From assembly GCF_002027705.1 (NCBI RefSeq), contig NZ_MBTG01000013.1:1-64000 (forward strand): 64,000 bases of DNA, in the 5' to 3' direction. Below, piece after piece: positions 25,393 through 33,221 of this stretch. This DNA comes from Paenibacillus ferrarius. GTDB taxonomy: Bacteria; Bacillota; Bacilli; Paenibacillales; NBRC-103111. Positions within the stretch are counted from its first letter, which is position 1, and each line of letters starts with the position of its first letter. The notes beneath the pieces were generated by a model. The model was not told where the DNA came from. It made no database searches and was given only the letters and a program-made list of their open reading frames with translations. Both the position numbers and the translations under genes were made by a program.

Positions 25393-25497
25393 ATAGAAAG
25401 TATAAGTTTTCGGTTCCCGAAAACGTCTTTCTATTTGGCGATAAAACCTACCTCTAAACGCGGTCGCTCATCCTTGAATGGCCTCGATAGAGGTTTT
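25393..25497. other. Paired inverted repeats in the 375-bp lipM/yqhH divergent region
   Basis: The first (25393-25434) is a long near-perfect palindrome: ATAGAAAG...CTTTCTAT outside and GTTTTCGG/CCGAAAAC inside. The second (25443-25497) pairs AAAACCT or CCTCTA with TAGAGGTTTT. Neither has a good T run toward a gene. The rest of the 25366-25740 gap holds only a 31-codon frame (25610-25705) without a proper ribosome-binding site. These may be regulator sites or structured leader RNA. Confidence 0.4.
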
Positions 25498-25740
25498 CTC
25501 ACATTACAATCCAAAGACAAGCTATATCATACCATAAATTCATCCTCACTTACGAAATCCAGGACGTTATCTGCGAGATGCAAGTTAAGGCGGTGAGTAA
25601 AACTCTTACATGGAAAAAGTTATGAAAGCCCTTCTTCTGGACATACTAACACGTATTCGGCAGCGATTTGCTGATTTCAAGTCATCTTTCCTAGCATTTC
25701 TTTAAGTTTTCTCATTCCCAGCTTTCAGGAGGGCACATCC

Positions 25741-27534
25741 ATGCGACAACATGAACAGCAAGAGAACATTCGCCCTATTCATCATCAGCTCGACATGCAC
25801 TTTGAGAGGGACTCGTTAACTGAACTGGATCATCGTGTGCGTGGAGGAGGTCCATGGGACGACTGGACGCTATATCAGCTAGCTTACGAATCGGAAGAAT
25901 CGGGGCTTATTTCTACTTTTGACGAAATGCAGTGTCTTGTTCATCTCGGACAGCTGGAGCCGATGGCTCACCAGATTGATACCGCGAAGCGTGTGCTTAA
26001 TGAAATGCGGGGCCGCGCCATTTTGGCCGATGAAGTGGGATTAGGGAAAACGATTGAGGCTGGTTTAATTTTAAAAGAATACATGATCCGCGGCTTGGTC
26101 CGCAAAACGCTTATTCTGGTCCCCGCTTCCCTCGTGCTTCAGTGGGTCCGGGAATTAAATTCCAAATTCGGCATACCTGCCGTCGCTCACAAAAAAGCGT
26201 ATATGTGGCAGCAAAGCGACATCATTGTGGCCTCCATGGATACGGCTAAGCGGGACCCGCACCGCGAAATTGTGATGGGTCTTGAATATGACATGCTCAT
26301 CGTGGATGAAGCCCACAAACTCAAAAATAAAAAAACAACCAATTATACTTTCGTGAACGAGCTGCGCAAAAAGTATTGCCTGCTCTTAACCGCAACACCG
26401 GTGCAGAACGATTTGAAAGAGTTATATAACCTAATTACACTGCTGAAACCAGGTCAACTCGGCATTCAAAGCAGCTTCAAGTCCAATTATGTCGTTGGCA
26501 AAAGAACACCCAAAAACGAGGTTCAGCTTCAGCAAGAGCTATCCAAGGTCATGATTCGCAACCGTCGGGGAGACGGCGGTGTTCACTACACCAAACGTGT
26601 TGTCAAAAATATTCCGCTCACGTTATCTCATGATGAACAAGCGCTCTATGATGGGGTCACGAACTTCGTACGCAGTCGGTATGAGGAAAGCGCAGGCGAT
26701 TTGAGCAGCATGCTCTCGCTCATTACACTGCAGCGCGAAGTCTGCAGCTCCAGAGACGCTGTCTTCATTACGCTTGTTAACTTGTTTAAGAAAACTGCCG
26801 AGGATTCTCCGGTACGGCCCAAAATATGGGAGCTCGTTGAGCTCATCCGCAGTATTAAAGCCAATACCAAAGCGGAAACCACGATGAAGCTTGTTCAAGA
26901 TATTAACGACAAGGTCATCATTTTCACGGAGTACCGCGCTTCCCAGGAATATTTGCTCAATTATTTAAAAGAACACAAGATCACGGCTGTCCCTTATCGA
27001 GGCGGTATGAATCGCGGCAAGAAGGATTGGATGATGGATTTATTCCGTAATCGCGTTCAAGTACTTGTTGCTACAGAAGCCGGTGGCGAGGGAATCAACC
27101 TCCAGTTTTGCCATAACATGATTAACTTCGATTTGCCTTGGAACCCTATGCGGGTAGAACAACGGATTGGACGCGTGCACCGTCTGGGGCAGCAGCATGA
27201 TGTCAATATTTATAATTTGTCTACGAACAATACGATTGAAGAACACATTCTTTCCTTGCTGCATGAGAAAATCAACATGTTTGAAATGGTGATCGGGCAG
27301 TTGGACACGATCTTGGAGAAGATCGAGAAGAAAGGTTCGCTTGAAACATCCCTTTTCCGGATGGTCATGGAATCGCGATCCAAAGACGATATTCGCAAAA
27401 AGATGGATCAACTGGCGGATACCATTATCGAAGTCAAATCGGAAGTGGAAGAAAATGACCCTTTGCAGGGAATTGCCTTTCAAGGCATTCTGAACGCCGC
27501 GAGCGGCTCAGAGATCGGTGAGGTACGTCCATGA
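25741..27534 (+). CDS. yqhH: SNF2-family DEAH helicase-like ATPase (YqhH)
   Basis: The 597-aa product is a RapA/SNF2-type enzyme: Q-like region FDEMQCLVHLGQLEPMAHQ, Walker A LADEVGLGKTIEAGL (about 95-109), motif II VDEAHKLKN (about 187), motif III LLTATPVQNDLKEL, then the second RecA lobe with VIIFTEYRASQEYLL, VATEAGGEGINLQFC and motif VI RVEQRIGRVHRLGQ. All key residues are present, so it should be an active nucleic-acid-dependent ATPase. CTTTCAGGAGGGC precedes the ATG. Its last codons overlap the yqhG start by 4 nt. The pairing with yqhG is conserved in B. subtilis, where the exact role is unknown. Confidence 0.92.
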   Translation: MRQHEQQENIRPIHHQLDMHFERDSLTELDHRVRGGGPWDDWTLYQLAYESEESGLISTFDEMQCLVHLGQLEPMAHQIDTAKRVLNEMRGRAILADEVGLGKTIEAGLILKEYMIRGLVRKTLILVPASLVLQWVRELNSKFGIPAVAHKKAYMWQQSDIIVASMDTAKRDPHREIVMGLEYDMLIVDEAHKLKNKKTTNYTFVNELRKKYCLLLTATPVQNDLKELYNLITLLKPGQLGIQSSFKSNYVVGKRTPKNEVQLQQELSKVMIRNRRGDGGVHYTKRVVKNIPLTLSHDEQALYDGVTNFVRSRYEESAGDLSSMLSLITLQREVCSSRDAVFITLVNLFKKTAEDSPVRPKIWELVELIRSIKANTKAETTMKLVQDINDKVIIFTEYRASQEYLLNYLKEHKITAVPYRGGMNRGKKDWMMDLFRNRVQVLVATEAGGEGINLQFCHNMINFDLPWNPMRVEQRIGRVHRLGQQHDVNIYNLSTNNTIEEHILSLLHEKINMFEMVIGQLDTILEKIEKKGSLETSLFRMVMESRSKDDIRKKMDQLADTIIEVKSEVEENDPLQGIAFQGILNAASGSEIGEVRP

Positions 27535-28562
27535 ACAAGCGAAATATTCATACATTCGTATTGCGTTTTCTGGAAGCCTATAATTGCACAATTATCGAGA
27601 AGTCTCCTGCGTATGTCACAGCGAAGCTCTCCCCGGAAGCAGATCGAGAGATGACAGGACGCCCCTATTATTGGAGCTTTGTAGAACGTACTGGGGCTCC
27701 GGCAGAAACCATGACGTACAAATTCATCTTCGATCCAGAACAGATGAAGCTCGAAGCCAAGCCGAAGGCGGCGGCGACCGCGACGGCGACGGCGACCGCG
27801 ACGGCGACGGCGACCGCTGTCAAACCTCCGCCAGCAGCAGGGCCGCCTGCCTCTGGCGGCAGCCCCATGCCGGGGGCTCCTGATGGGAGCTCGGACAGCA
27901 TTCTTGGCCGCTACTTTGGCTTCGTACCCACGACAATAACAACGCGTGTTCCTCAGGATGAAGTTACTTTCGGGAGCAGGCGGTTGGATCAGATCTTCAC
28001 AATTGTACGGGAACGAGGGAAATTCGTCCATTTGTTCGAGGAGCCTTTCCCGACCGGGGCAACTTATCATGCAGCACTCGTCTACGATACCTGGCTCTGC
28101 TTGAATTACAAGGTTGAACTTGCTTGCGATCGTAAACGAAGCGAAATTCATTCCCTTGCGATCCAGCTGAATAGCGGCGAGATTCGCGAGCATTTTCATA
28201 AACAATTGCTCACCAAAAGCCTTTCGCCAAAACTGCCTGCGAACAGTCATATTTTGCCCGATACGATCTCCTTGTCGAAAGCCGTGAACGCCCTAGAAAT
28301 GACACTGGAGCGTAAAATCAGCGCCTATGATCACAGCTGGGCAGACGAAGCGAATGAGCAGCATCGCAGTGAAATCGACCGCGTAGAGTCTTACTATAAC
28401 GGTCTTTTGCTAGGTGCAGAGCCGGAGCAGCGCGATGAAATTGAAGCCCAATGCCGCAATCGGCTGCAAGAAATCGACTGGCAGCATAAACCGCGCATTG
28501 CCGTTTCTGTCATCAATTGCGGATTGTTTCACCTGAATGCAGGGCGTACACCCAGGAACTGA
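27531..28562 (+). CDS. yqhG: YqhG-family protein with expanded Ala-Thr repeat
   Basis: The product has 343 residues. The N-terminus (MNKRNIHTFVLRFLEAYNC, PYYWSFVERTG) and the C-terminal part (RRLDQIFTIVRERGKFVHLFE and a long helical stretch) match YqhG, which always follows yqhH in Bacillales. Between them, residues 80-96 are an (AT)n run, followed by a Pro/Gly-rich linker. The Ala-Thr run is encoded by a GC-rich hexanucleotide repeat, unusual in a gene of about 50 percent GC. ATGA overlap with yqhH implies coupled translation. The molecular role is unknown. Confidence 0.85.
   Translation: MNKRNIHTFVLRFLEAYNCTIIEKSPAYVTAKLSPEADREMTGRPYYWSFVERTGAPAETMTYKFIFDPEQMKLEAKPKAAATATATATATATATAVKPPPAAGPPASGGSPMPGAPDGSSDSILGRYFGFVPTTITTRVPQDEVTFGSRRLDQIFTIVRERGKFVHLFEEPFPTGATYHAALVYDTWLCLNYKVELACDRKRSEIHSLAIQLNSGEIREHFHKQLLTKSLSPKLPANSHILPDTISLSKAVNALEMTLERKISAYDHSWADEANEQHRSEIDRVESYYNGLLLGAEPEQRDEIEAQCRNRLQEIDWQHKPRIAVSVINCGLFHLNAGRTPRN
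27770..27818 (+). repeat. GCGAC(C/G) hexanucleotide repeat inside yqhG
   Basis: About eight hexamers in the order GCGACC, GCGACG, GCGACG repeat as an 18-bp higher unit. Because the unit is six bases, gain or loss keeps the frame and adds or removes Ala-Thr pairs. Confidence 0.85.
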
Positions 28563-28669
28563 CGCATGTCGCTAAAACATCGCATAATTACGGTTCCAGG
28601 TTCTAACAATCTTTTTATAGCATAAGCATTACAATAGATTCATACAATTGAGAGTTTGGCGATAGGTGG

Positions 28670-29638
28670 GTGAACGGATTGGCACGTTGGATCATTTGGA
28701 CAACCGCTTGCTTGATTAGTGTTAGCAGTTTACTTGTTATTCCCCTTCAAAGCTCTGCGGGTGAGAGTCTGGATCAGATGGCTCGGAGCAGCCTTACCCA
28801 GACCGCAAAAGAAACGATCGCTGGAAGCTCCGCGGCTAAACCACTTCCAGATTTGCGAAGCGAAACAACATTAACTGCCTCCATAAACAACTGGCGTGCT
28901 GTCCTCGCAAGGGAAGCCGGATTCGAAAGCTGGCAGTCGGCCGTTTGGAGCAGCTTCCCGCTTGGTCCCGGCACCCATGGCTGGGGCGTTATACTCACAG
29001 ATCATGGACGAGAAGTTGGCTATATGATTGTGCATGCAACAGAGAACGGCTCCTTCCGACTCACCGAGTATGGCACAGGCGATCATCCGCTATTCAGCTT
29101 GAACACGCTGTATCGTTCCTTGGTACAGCAGGAACTCATTCCAGCTACTATCCCTTATTCCGCTTTTGTGCAAAATGAAACGATACAATTAAACCGATTA
29201 TATATGAATGCTCTAACCGCTGTATGGAAAGTCAAGATCCACAACCAGGCTTATTATTTCGACGCCAAATCCGGTGAGCTTCTTCCGCTTAAAGAAGATC
29301 CTTCACCCAAGCTTACGAATCTACCCATAACGGAATCCATCTTAAAAGGGCCTGCGACTACCGTCCAGCACCCTTCCTTCGATCCCTATGATCGTCTGCC
29401 TTGGGTTCAAGGTACTCCCTTGCCCCTTACCCAACCGAAGCAGCTTCAGGATGCACTCGGTCAATCGGACAAGCTAACTTATGTGACAGAATTGTATGAC
29501 GGTCAAGTTACACTCCCACTTGCCATACTAGGCTACCAGCAATGGGAATCCGGTGAAGCTTACCTGACCTTGGATCATGAAGGCTACCGTTATGTACAGC
29601 TTAAGGATGCGTTGACGCAAGGTCATGTATATCGTTAA
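28670..29638 (+). CDS. Hypothetical secreted protein, 322 aa
   Basis: A GTG start is preceded by GATAGGTGG. Residues 1-31 form a signal peptide (ARWIIWTTACLISVSSLLVIP, then SSAG). The mature part has a PepSY-like feel (VGYMIVHATENGSFRLTEYGTG, AVWKVKIHNQAYYFDAKSGELLPL), which would fit an extracytoplasmic inhibitory or scaffold domain, and ends GYRYVQLKDALTQGHVYR. I do not recognise a named family. It follows yqhG in the same direction after 107 nt, in the segment between yqhG and yqzE that in B. subtilis holds other genes. Confidence 0.65.
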   Translation: MNGLARWIIWTTACLISVSSLLVIPLQSSAGESLDQMARSSLTQTAKETIAGSSAAKPLPDLRSETTLTASINNWRAVLAREAGFESWQSAVWSSFPLGPGTHGWGVILTDHGREVGYMIVHATENGSFRLTEYGTGDHPLFSLNTLYRSLVQQELIPATIPYSAFVQNETIQLNRLYMNALTAVWKVKIHNQAYYFDAKSGELLPLKEDPSPKLTNLPITESILKGPATTVQHPSFDPYDRLPWVQGTPLPLTQPKQLQDALGQSDKLTYVTELYDGQVTLPLAILGYQQWESGEAYLTLDHEGYRYVQLKDALTQGHVYR

Positions 29639-29714
29639 AAAGCGGCTGACCCGCAGCCATTAGTAGCTACTGCGCAAACCTATAAGCAAAGACGGACGCT
29701 CACCGGTTTAGAAA

Positions 29715-29893
29715 CCTGCGTAAATGCAGGCTTTTTCGGTCAAATCGTGTGAAAACAGAGAAAGCCTGCGAAAGTGCAGGCTTTTTCAGCTTTTCCACCC
29801 TGGAATTGAGAAAAGCTAGCTAAAGGATGCATAATCGCAGGCTTTTCACTCTTTTGCTCATTCCCAAGACGAAAAGGATGCACAATCGCAGGA
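29715..29893. repeat. Cluster of CCTGC-N6-GCAGG palindromic repeats
   Basis: CCTGCGTAAATGCAGG (29715-29730) and GCCTGCGAAAGTGCAGGC (29764-29781) are intact. GATGCATAATCGCAGGC (about 29826-29842) and GATGCACAATCGCAGG (about 29878-29893) are degenerate. All are flanked by GAAA or TTTTC. The same motif recurs near 51.8 kb, so it is a dispersed intergenic hairpin family rather than a one-off terminator. Confidence 0.7.
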
Positions 29894-29933
29894 AATATGC
29901 CGCTTGGCAGGGAAAATCCTCCCAAAGATGAAA

Positions 29934-29974
29934 GGGCTGTCCCCGAGTAGATTTATCTACTACTAGGACAACCC
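29934..29974 (-). terminator. Terminator of yqzE
   Basis: GGGCTGTCC and AGTAGAT pair with ATCTACT and GGACAACCC in one long imperfect stem. On the minus strand it is followed by TTTC. It lies 50 nt past the yqzE stop. Confidence 0.65.
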
Positions 29975-30024
29975 ATTCGTCTTTCTCCACGGTAGCTAGA
30001 AGTCTCGCCATTGCCTTGCATGAA

Positions 30025-30216
30025 TCATTTTTTCGGCTTGAACTGATCCATGAGCATACGAGCAGCAAGCGGCAGCATGCCGAACCACCGGGTCTGCCAA
30101 CTCTCTCGCTGCTCTTTGCTGAGCGCTTTGGCGTGTTGGCGAACAGCTTTCGGGGTATCGATATACGTAACCACTTGCTGTGTTATGTACTTGACCAGCT
30201 CATCGCTTTTGGCCAT
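30025..30216 (-). CDS. yqzE: YqzE family protein
   Basis: The product has 63 residues: VKYITQQVVTYIDTPKAVRQ followed by WQTRWFGMLPLAARMLMD and a basic tail. The pattern matches the small YqzE family of Bacillales, which lies beside the comG competence genes in B. subtilis. The role is unknown. AGGCAGGTGG precedes the ATG. Here the comG genes are not adjacent; an unrelated 93-aa gene lies upstream. Confidence 0.8.
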   Translation of the reverse strand: MAKSDELVKYITQQVVTYIDTPKAVRQHAKALSKEQRESWQTRWFGMLPLAARMLMDQFKPKK

Positions 30217-30292
30217 ACGACCACCTGCCTTTTCTCTCTATTTTAACCAGAGAGATTAACCCTTAAACGGATCGGCAGGTGGCTGCTGGGTA

Positions 30293-30574
30293 TTAGCCGA
30301 TTTTCCCGCCGCTTTCGGCGATAATTTTATCTGCAAATGTTTTGATCGTACCGCATCCAAGCAGCATCGGTTTGTTATCACATTGCAATAGCAAGACTTG
30401 ACCCTGCATATCCCAGGAATACTGAAAACCGACATTCATGCCTACTACCGTAATCATGAATTTGCCTGAAGCTGAATTTGGAATCATAAAGCCTTGCTTC
30501 CTACCGACTTGTTGTAATGCTTTAAATACTGAAGCCGATATTCCTCTATACGTCCAAGTGCTGCAAGCCGCCAT
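30293..30574 (-). CDS. Hypothetical protein, 93 aa
   Basis: The start at 30574 is preferred (MAACSTWTYRGIS) because AAAGGGGATGACC precedes it; the upstream ATG at 30631 lacks a site. The small protein has likely alternating strands (GKFMITVVGMNVGFQYSWDM, GQVLLLQCDNKPMLLGCGT) and three Cys, and no signal peptide. I do not recognise the family. It is in the same direction as yqzE, 76 nt upstream of it, and could share a transcript. Confidence 0.6.
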   Translation of the reverse strand: MAACSTWTYRGISASVFKALQQVGRKQGFMIPNSASGKFMITVVGMNVGFQYSWDMQGQVLLLQCDNKPMLLGCGTIKTFADKIIAESGGKIG

Positions 30575-30739
30575 AAGGTCATCCCCTTTCTCCTCACTAG
30601 GATCCTTAAATTGTATGAAGCTAGCAGGCAAATCGTGCTTGTCCCCAAAAAAACGGTCGCCTCCTGCCGAAAGCTATACACTTCTAATCTCTTGATTTCT
30701 GCATATCCTAGACTAAATAGAGAGAAAGAGGTGCATAGC

Positions 30740-30925
30740 ATGTGGGAAGAAGTGCTCCTTACCGATCAACTGCAGCTCCAAATGGATCCAACCCAGCGTG
30801 TACTTGAGCTCAAATTTAACCAACAGGAGGAAGCGGAAGCTGGCCGTATTCGTTTGAGCCATGCTGAACTTACCTTGCTCCTTCATAGCTTATTGGAAGT
30901 CAGCCGCAAATTTCGCGGCGATTAA
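30740..30925 (+). CDS. Hypothetical small protein, 61 aa
   Basis: The ATG at 30740 follows GAAAGAGGTG. The product MWEEVLLTDQLQLQMDPTQ... has a beta-like start and a C-terminal amphipathic helix (SHAELTLLLHSLLEVSRKF). It ends at a strong terminator, which supports a real gene. The family is not recognised. The longer frame from 30611 runs through the promoter region and the opposite-strand gene and is not preferred. Confidence 0.6.
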   Translation: MWEEVLLTDQLQLQMDPTQRVLELKFNQQEEAEAGRIRLSHAELTLLLHSLLEVSRKFRGD

Positions 30926-30928
30926 TGC

Positions 30929-30980
30929 AAAAAAGCACCTTCGATTCACACTGAAGTGTGAGTATCGAAAGTGCTTTTTT
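30929..30980. terminator. Bidirectional terminator between the 61-aa gene and the BI-1 gene
   Basis: AAAAAAGCACnTTCGAT pairs with ATCGAAAGTGCTTTTTT, and the inner CACACT with AGTGTG. A and T tracts on both sides serve the two convergent genes. Confidence 0.85.
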
Positions 30981-30997
30981 TATTCGACAACTAATGT

Positions 30998-31651
30998 CTA
31001 ATCTCTGCTAATTCCCACGATAGAAGCAATAAAACGCAAGATGTACATAAACAGATTAATAAAGTCCAAGTAAATATTGAGTGCTGCCAGCGGAACTTCC
31101 TCTGAAGCTACACCATTGCGATATTGAGCCACATCATACAGAACCCAGCCGCTGAAAATTAAAATCCCAATCATCGACCAAACCAAATTAACCACGGAAC
31201 CAAAACCTACGAACATGCCAATGACACTCATAAGTACGAGACCGATAGTTCCAGCGAATAGGAATCCGCCCAAAAAGCTGAAATCACGCTGCGAGCGATG
31301 CGCATAGAAAGCAAGACCGCCAAAGATTGCTGCTGTCGCGAAGAACGCGCCAGAAACAACTTGTGCTCCCAATTGGCTGCCGTACGCCATAATGACCGGA
31401 TAAAGCGTTACACCGGAAATTGCTGTAAAAGCATAAAGGAAGCCGAATCCAATGTGTTTGCCGCGAATACGAATCACAATGGCTGCAACCAGCATCACGA
31501 CTTCTGCGATAATAAATAGCGGAATCATAGGGGCAGGTACAACCATAGCTCCGACTAGTGTCCCTAGAAATGAGACCAGAAGTGAAAGTGCAAACGTTTG
31601 AAGCACATGTGCGAAGCTGCCTGTAAGTGTTCCTGTGATTGTTCTTTCCAT
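30998..31651 (-). CDS. BAX inhibitor-1 (TMBIM/YccA) family membrane protein
   Basis: The start at 31651 is preferred, since AAAGGAGATGACAAGTCC precedes it. The 217-aa product has seven hydrophobic helices. The family signature is present in the last part: GILIFSGWVLYDVAQYRNG, with the conserved YD, and a following Asp in NIYLDFINLFMYILRF. Bacterial homologues such as B. subtilis YetJ are pH-sensitive calcium leak channels in which two Asp residues form the sensor. The matching Asp residues are seen here. It is a monocistronic unit. Confidence 0.88.
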   Translation of the reverse strand: MERTITGTLTGSFAHVLQTFALSLLVSFLGTLVGAMVVPAPMIPLFIIAEVVMLVAAIVIRIRGKHIGFGFLYAFTAISGVTLYPVIMAYGSQLGAQVVSGAFFATAAIFGGLAFYAHRSQRDFSFLGGFLFAGTIGLVLMSVIGMFVGFGSVVNLVWSMIGILIFSGWVLYDVAQYRNGVASEEVPLAALNIYLDFINLFMYILRFIASIVGISRD

Positions 31652-31740
31652 GGACTTGTCATCTCCTTTATCAAACATATACAAACTATACTATATATTA
31701 TACCTAGCTTTCATGAAAACAGCTATACTAGGAATCTTCC

Positions 31741-32559
31741 TTATTTGAAAACGGCGAGCACTTTCTTCATCATCCGTTTGAAGTAAACACGTATTTTCGC
31801 AGGCAACTTAAGTACGAGCTGCGTTCCCCAACCATCATACGTGCCCCCCGACTCTGCTGCTAGAAGGAAAAGCTGTCTGGTTACCGTATTAACGGTCGGC
31901 ACATCCAAAGCATGCTTCATACTCACATGCAGCACATGCATTTCTGTGCTTCCTCTCGTATCCAGTTTCGCAGCGATTACCTGGTAACCCAGTTGACCGA
32001 CCTTTCTTTTCACTTCAATCAGTGGAGTGGCATCCGGGAAACGCAACCAGTGCTGTACTTCTCTCGCTATTTCCAATTTATCACCATGACGCTTCAAAGC
32101 ATATACGATCTTAGCATTGCGCATCCACTGCTCTTCAAGCGGGGAAGGAAACATTTCCTTCAAATAAAAAAGCCAATCCGGATCATGCTGCATCCGAAAA
32201 TAGTAGCGAAAGCTTGGGAAATCCGCCAGCATCCGCTTTAATTCCAGCTCGCCATCCCAGTCATCCTTCGCATAAAAGTGCATTTCCATTGTGTGATTGG
32301 CAGAAATACGACCCGCATACAGTGAAACTCCACGATCCTTCATGCGAGAAATGAGCTTATCCTCAAGAGAGTAGAACAACTGCTGTGCCTTCTGCTTATT
32401 ACTGCCTGACAAATCCCACAGACTATACATATTAAAGACGATAGTAATAAGCTGACCATAGCCGAGGTAAGGCGCATTCGGCTTCAACGCGGTGTTCATA
32501 AAGATTAGAATCGGCTCCCGATCTCGATCACGCTCAAACAAATTCCAATCTTCCTCCAT
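31741..32559 (-). CDS. DUF695/RraB-like domain protein
   Basis: The start at 32559 (MEEDWNLFERDRDREP) has AAGGGGGC upstream. The product has about 272 residues. An N-terminal DUF695-like part (PILIFMNTALKPNAPYLGYGQ) is followed by a ferredoxin-like segment resembling RraB/DUF695 (SLYAGRISANHTMEMHFYAKDD, DPDWLFYLKEMFPSP), then a second similar unit (VYALKRHGDKLEIAREVQHWL) and a basic C-terminus. In E. coli RraB inhibits RNase E. Here an inhibitory role is not supported by context. It is monocistronic. Confidence 0.7.
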   Translation of the reverse strand: MEEDWNLFERDRDREPILIFMNTALKPNAPYLGYGQLITIVFNMYSLWDLSGSNKQKAQQLFYSLEDKLISRMKDRGVSLYAGRISANHTMEMHFYAKDDWDGELELKRMLADFPSFRYYFRMQHDPDWLFYLKEMFPSPLEEQWMRNAKIVYALKRHGDKLEIAREVQHWLRFPDATPLIEVKRKVGQLGYQVIAAKLDTRGSTEMHVLHVSMKHALDVPTVNTVTRQLFLLAAESGGTYDGWGTQLVLKLPAKIRVYFKRMMKKVLAVFK

Positions 32560-32766
32560 AGAATGCCCCCTTGCCCGCTCCGATCTTTTATCTATTATAA
32601 GGGGCATTGACCTTGGTTGCCTACCCTGCTTGCTTGTCCTCTATCGAGCAAAAATAATGGGCACCTTTTTCCCAAATTATTTCCTAGGAAATGTTCTGGC
32701 CTTTTCCTGTTGATCGTTTTTATTCCACCAAATGATAACTCCCATAAATGATGATACTCATGTTCA

Positions 32767-33117
32767 TCAAGTTATCGGTGGGTTTTGGTTTTTTACTCCC
32801 CACTCACATAACTCTTCCAAAACGGGCAATAAGGTTTCCGCTTTCTTTGTGAGACTATATTCGACTTTAGGAGGGACTTGAGGGTATTCTGTCCGTTTCA
32901 CCATGCCATCTGCTTCTAATTCTTTAAGTTGCGCGCTCAACATTTTATAAGTGATAACTCCTATCTGTCTTTTCAAATCATTAAAGCGAACCGGCCCGTT
33001 TTCAGCTAGGAGGTAAATAATAACCATTTTCCACTTTCCTCCAATAACCGATAACGTATAACCAAAAGGCGTATCTTGAATGTGCTTAACTTTACCTTTG
33101 AATTCAGCCATACTCAT
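32767..33117 (-). CDS. HxlR-family winged-helix regulator
   Basis: The 116-aa product has the HxlR pattern: PFGYTLSVIGGKWKMVIIYLL, RFNDLKRQI-VITYKMLSAQLKELEADGMV (recognition helix) and KRTEYPQVPPKVEYSLT (wing). It is divergent from an arginase-family gene with an inverted-repeat operator between them. Members respond to aldehydes, redox stress or unknown cues. There is no conserved redox Cys apart from one near the C-terminus (ELCEWG). Confidence 0.92.
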   Translation of the reverse strand: MSMAEFKGKVKHIQDTPFGYTLSVIGGKWKMVIIYLLAENGPVRFNDLKRQIGVITYKMLSAQLKELEADGMVKRTEYPQVPPKVEYSLTKKAETLLPVLEELCEWGVKNQNPPIT

Positions 33118-33123
33118 ATTTAC

Positions 33124-33163
33124 ACTATCCTTTCTGGTAGTACCTATCCTTAAAGTGCGTACT
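33124..33163. promoter_or_regulatory. Candidate HxlR operator
   Basis: AGTAC (33139-33143) and GTACT (33159-33163) are 15 bp apart, the usual HxlR geometry. An overlapping repeat ACTATCC/GGTAGT lies at 33124-33141. Both sit between the divergent regulator and arginase genes. Confidence 0.55.
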
Positions 33164-33221
33164 GTTCTTTTGTATGTTTACATTCTATACTAACTTTACT
33201 TTAAGTAAAGGAGAGAAAAAA

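Larger units (their letters stand above)
29639..30024. other. Intergenic stretch of 386 bases with hairpin repeats
   Basis: No gene is seen. It contains four copies of a CCTGC-N6-GCAGG hairpin motif (two degenerate) and a terminator-like stem, listed separately. Confidence 0.6.

Noticed and set aside
25440-25500. T-box-like string GACCGCG on the minus strand before lipM
   Set aside because: Only ACCGCG matches; spacing to the AGG part is wrong and no stem I or terminator is seen. lipM is also not a typical T-box target.
25610-25705. 31-codon frame before yqhH
   Set aside because: No Shine-Dalgarno site at a proper distance and no sign of conservation that could be judged here.
27480-28250. 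256-codon minus-strand frame with Arg/Gly runs
   Set aside because: Shadow of yqhG produced by the GC-rich hexamer repeat.
29700-29900. Possible CRISPR array
   Set aside because: Repeat units are short palindromes with uneven spacing and sequence drift, and no cas genes are present.
30484-30741. 85-codon minus-strand frame
   Set aside because: It overlaps the better supported 93-aa gene in another frame and the start of the 61-aa gene, and has no ribosome-binding site.
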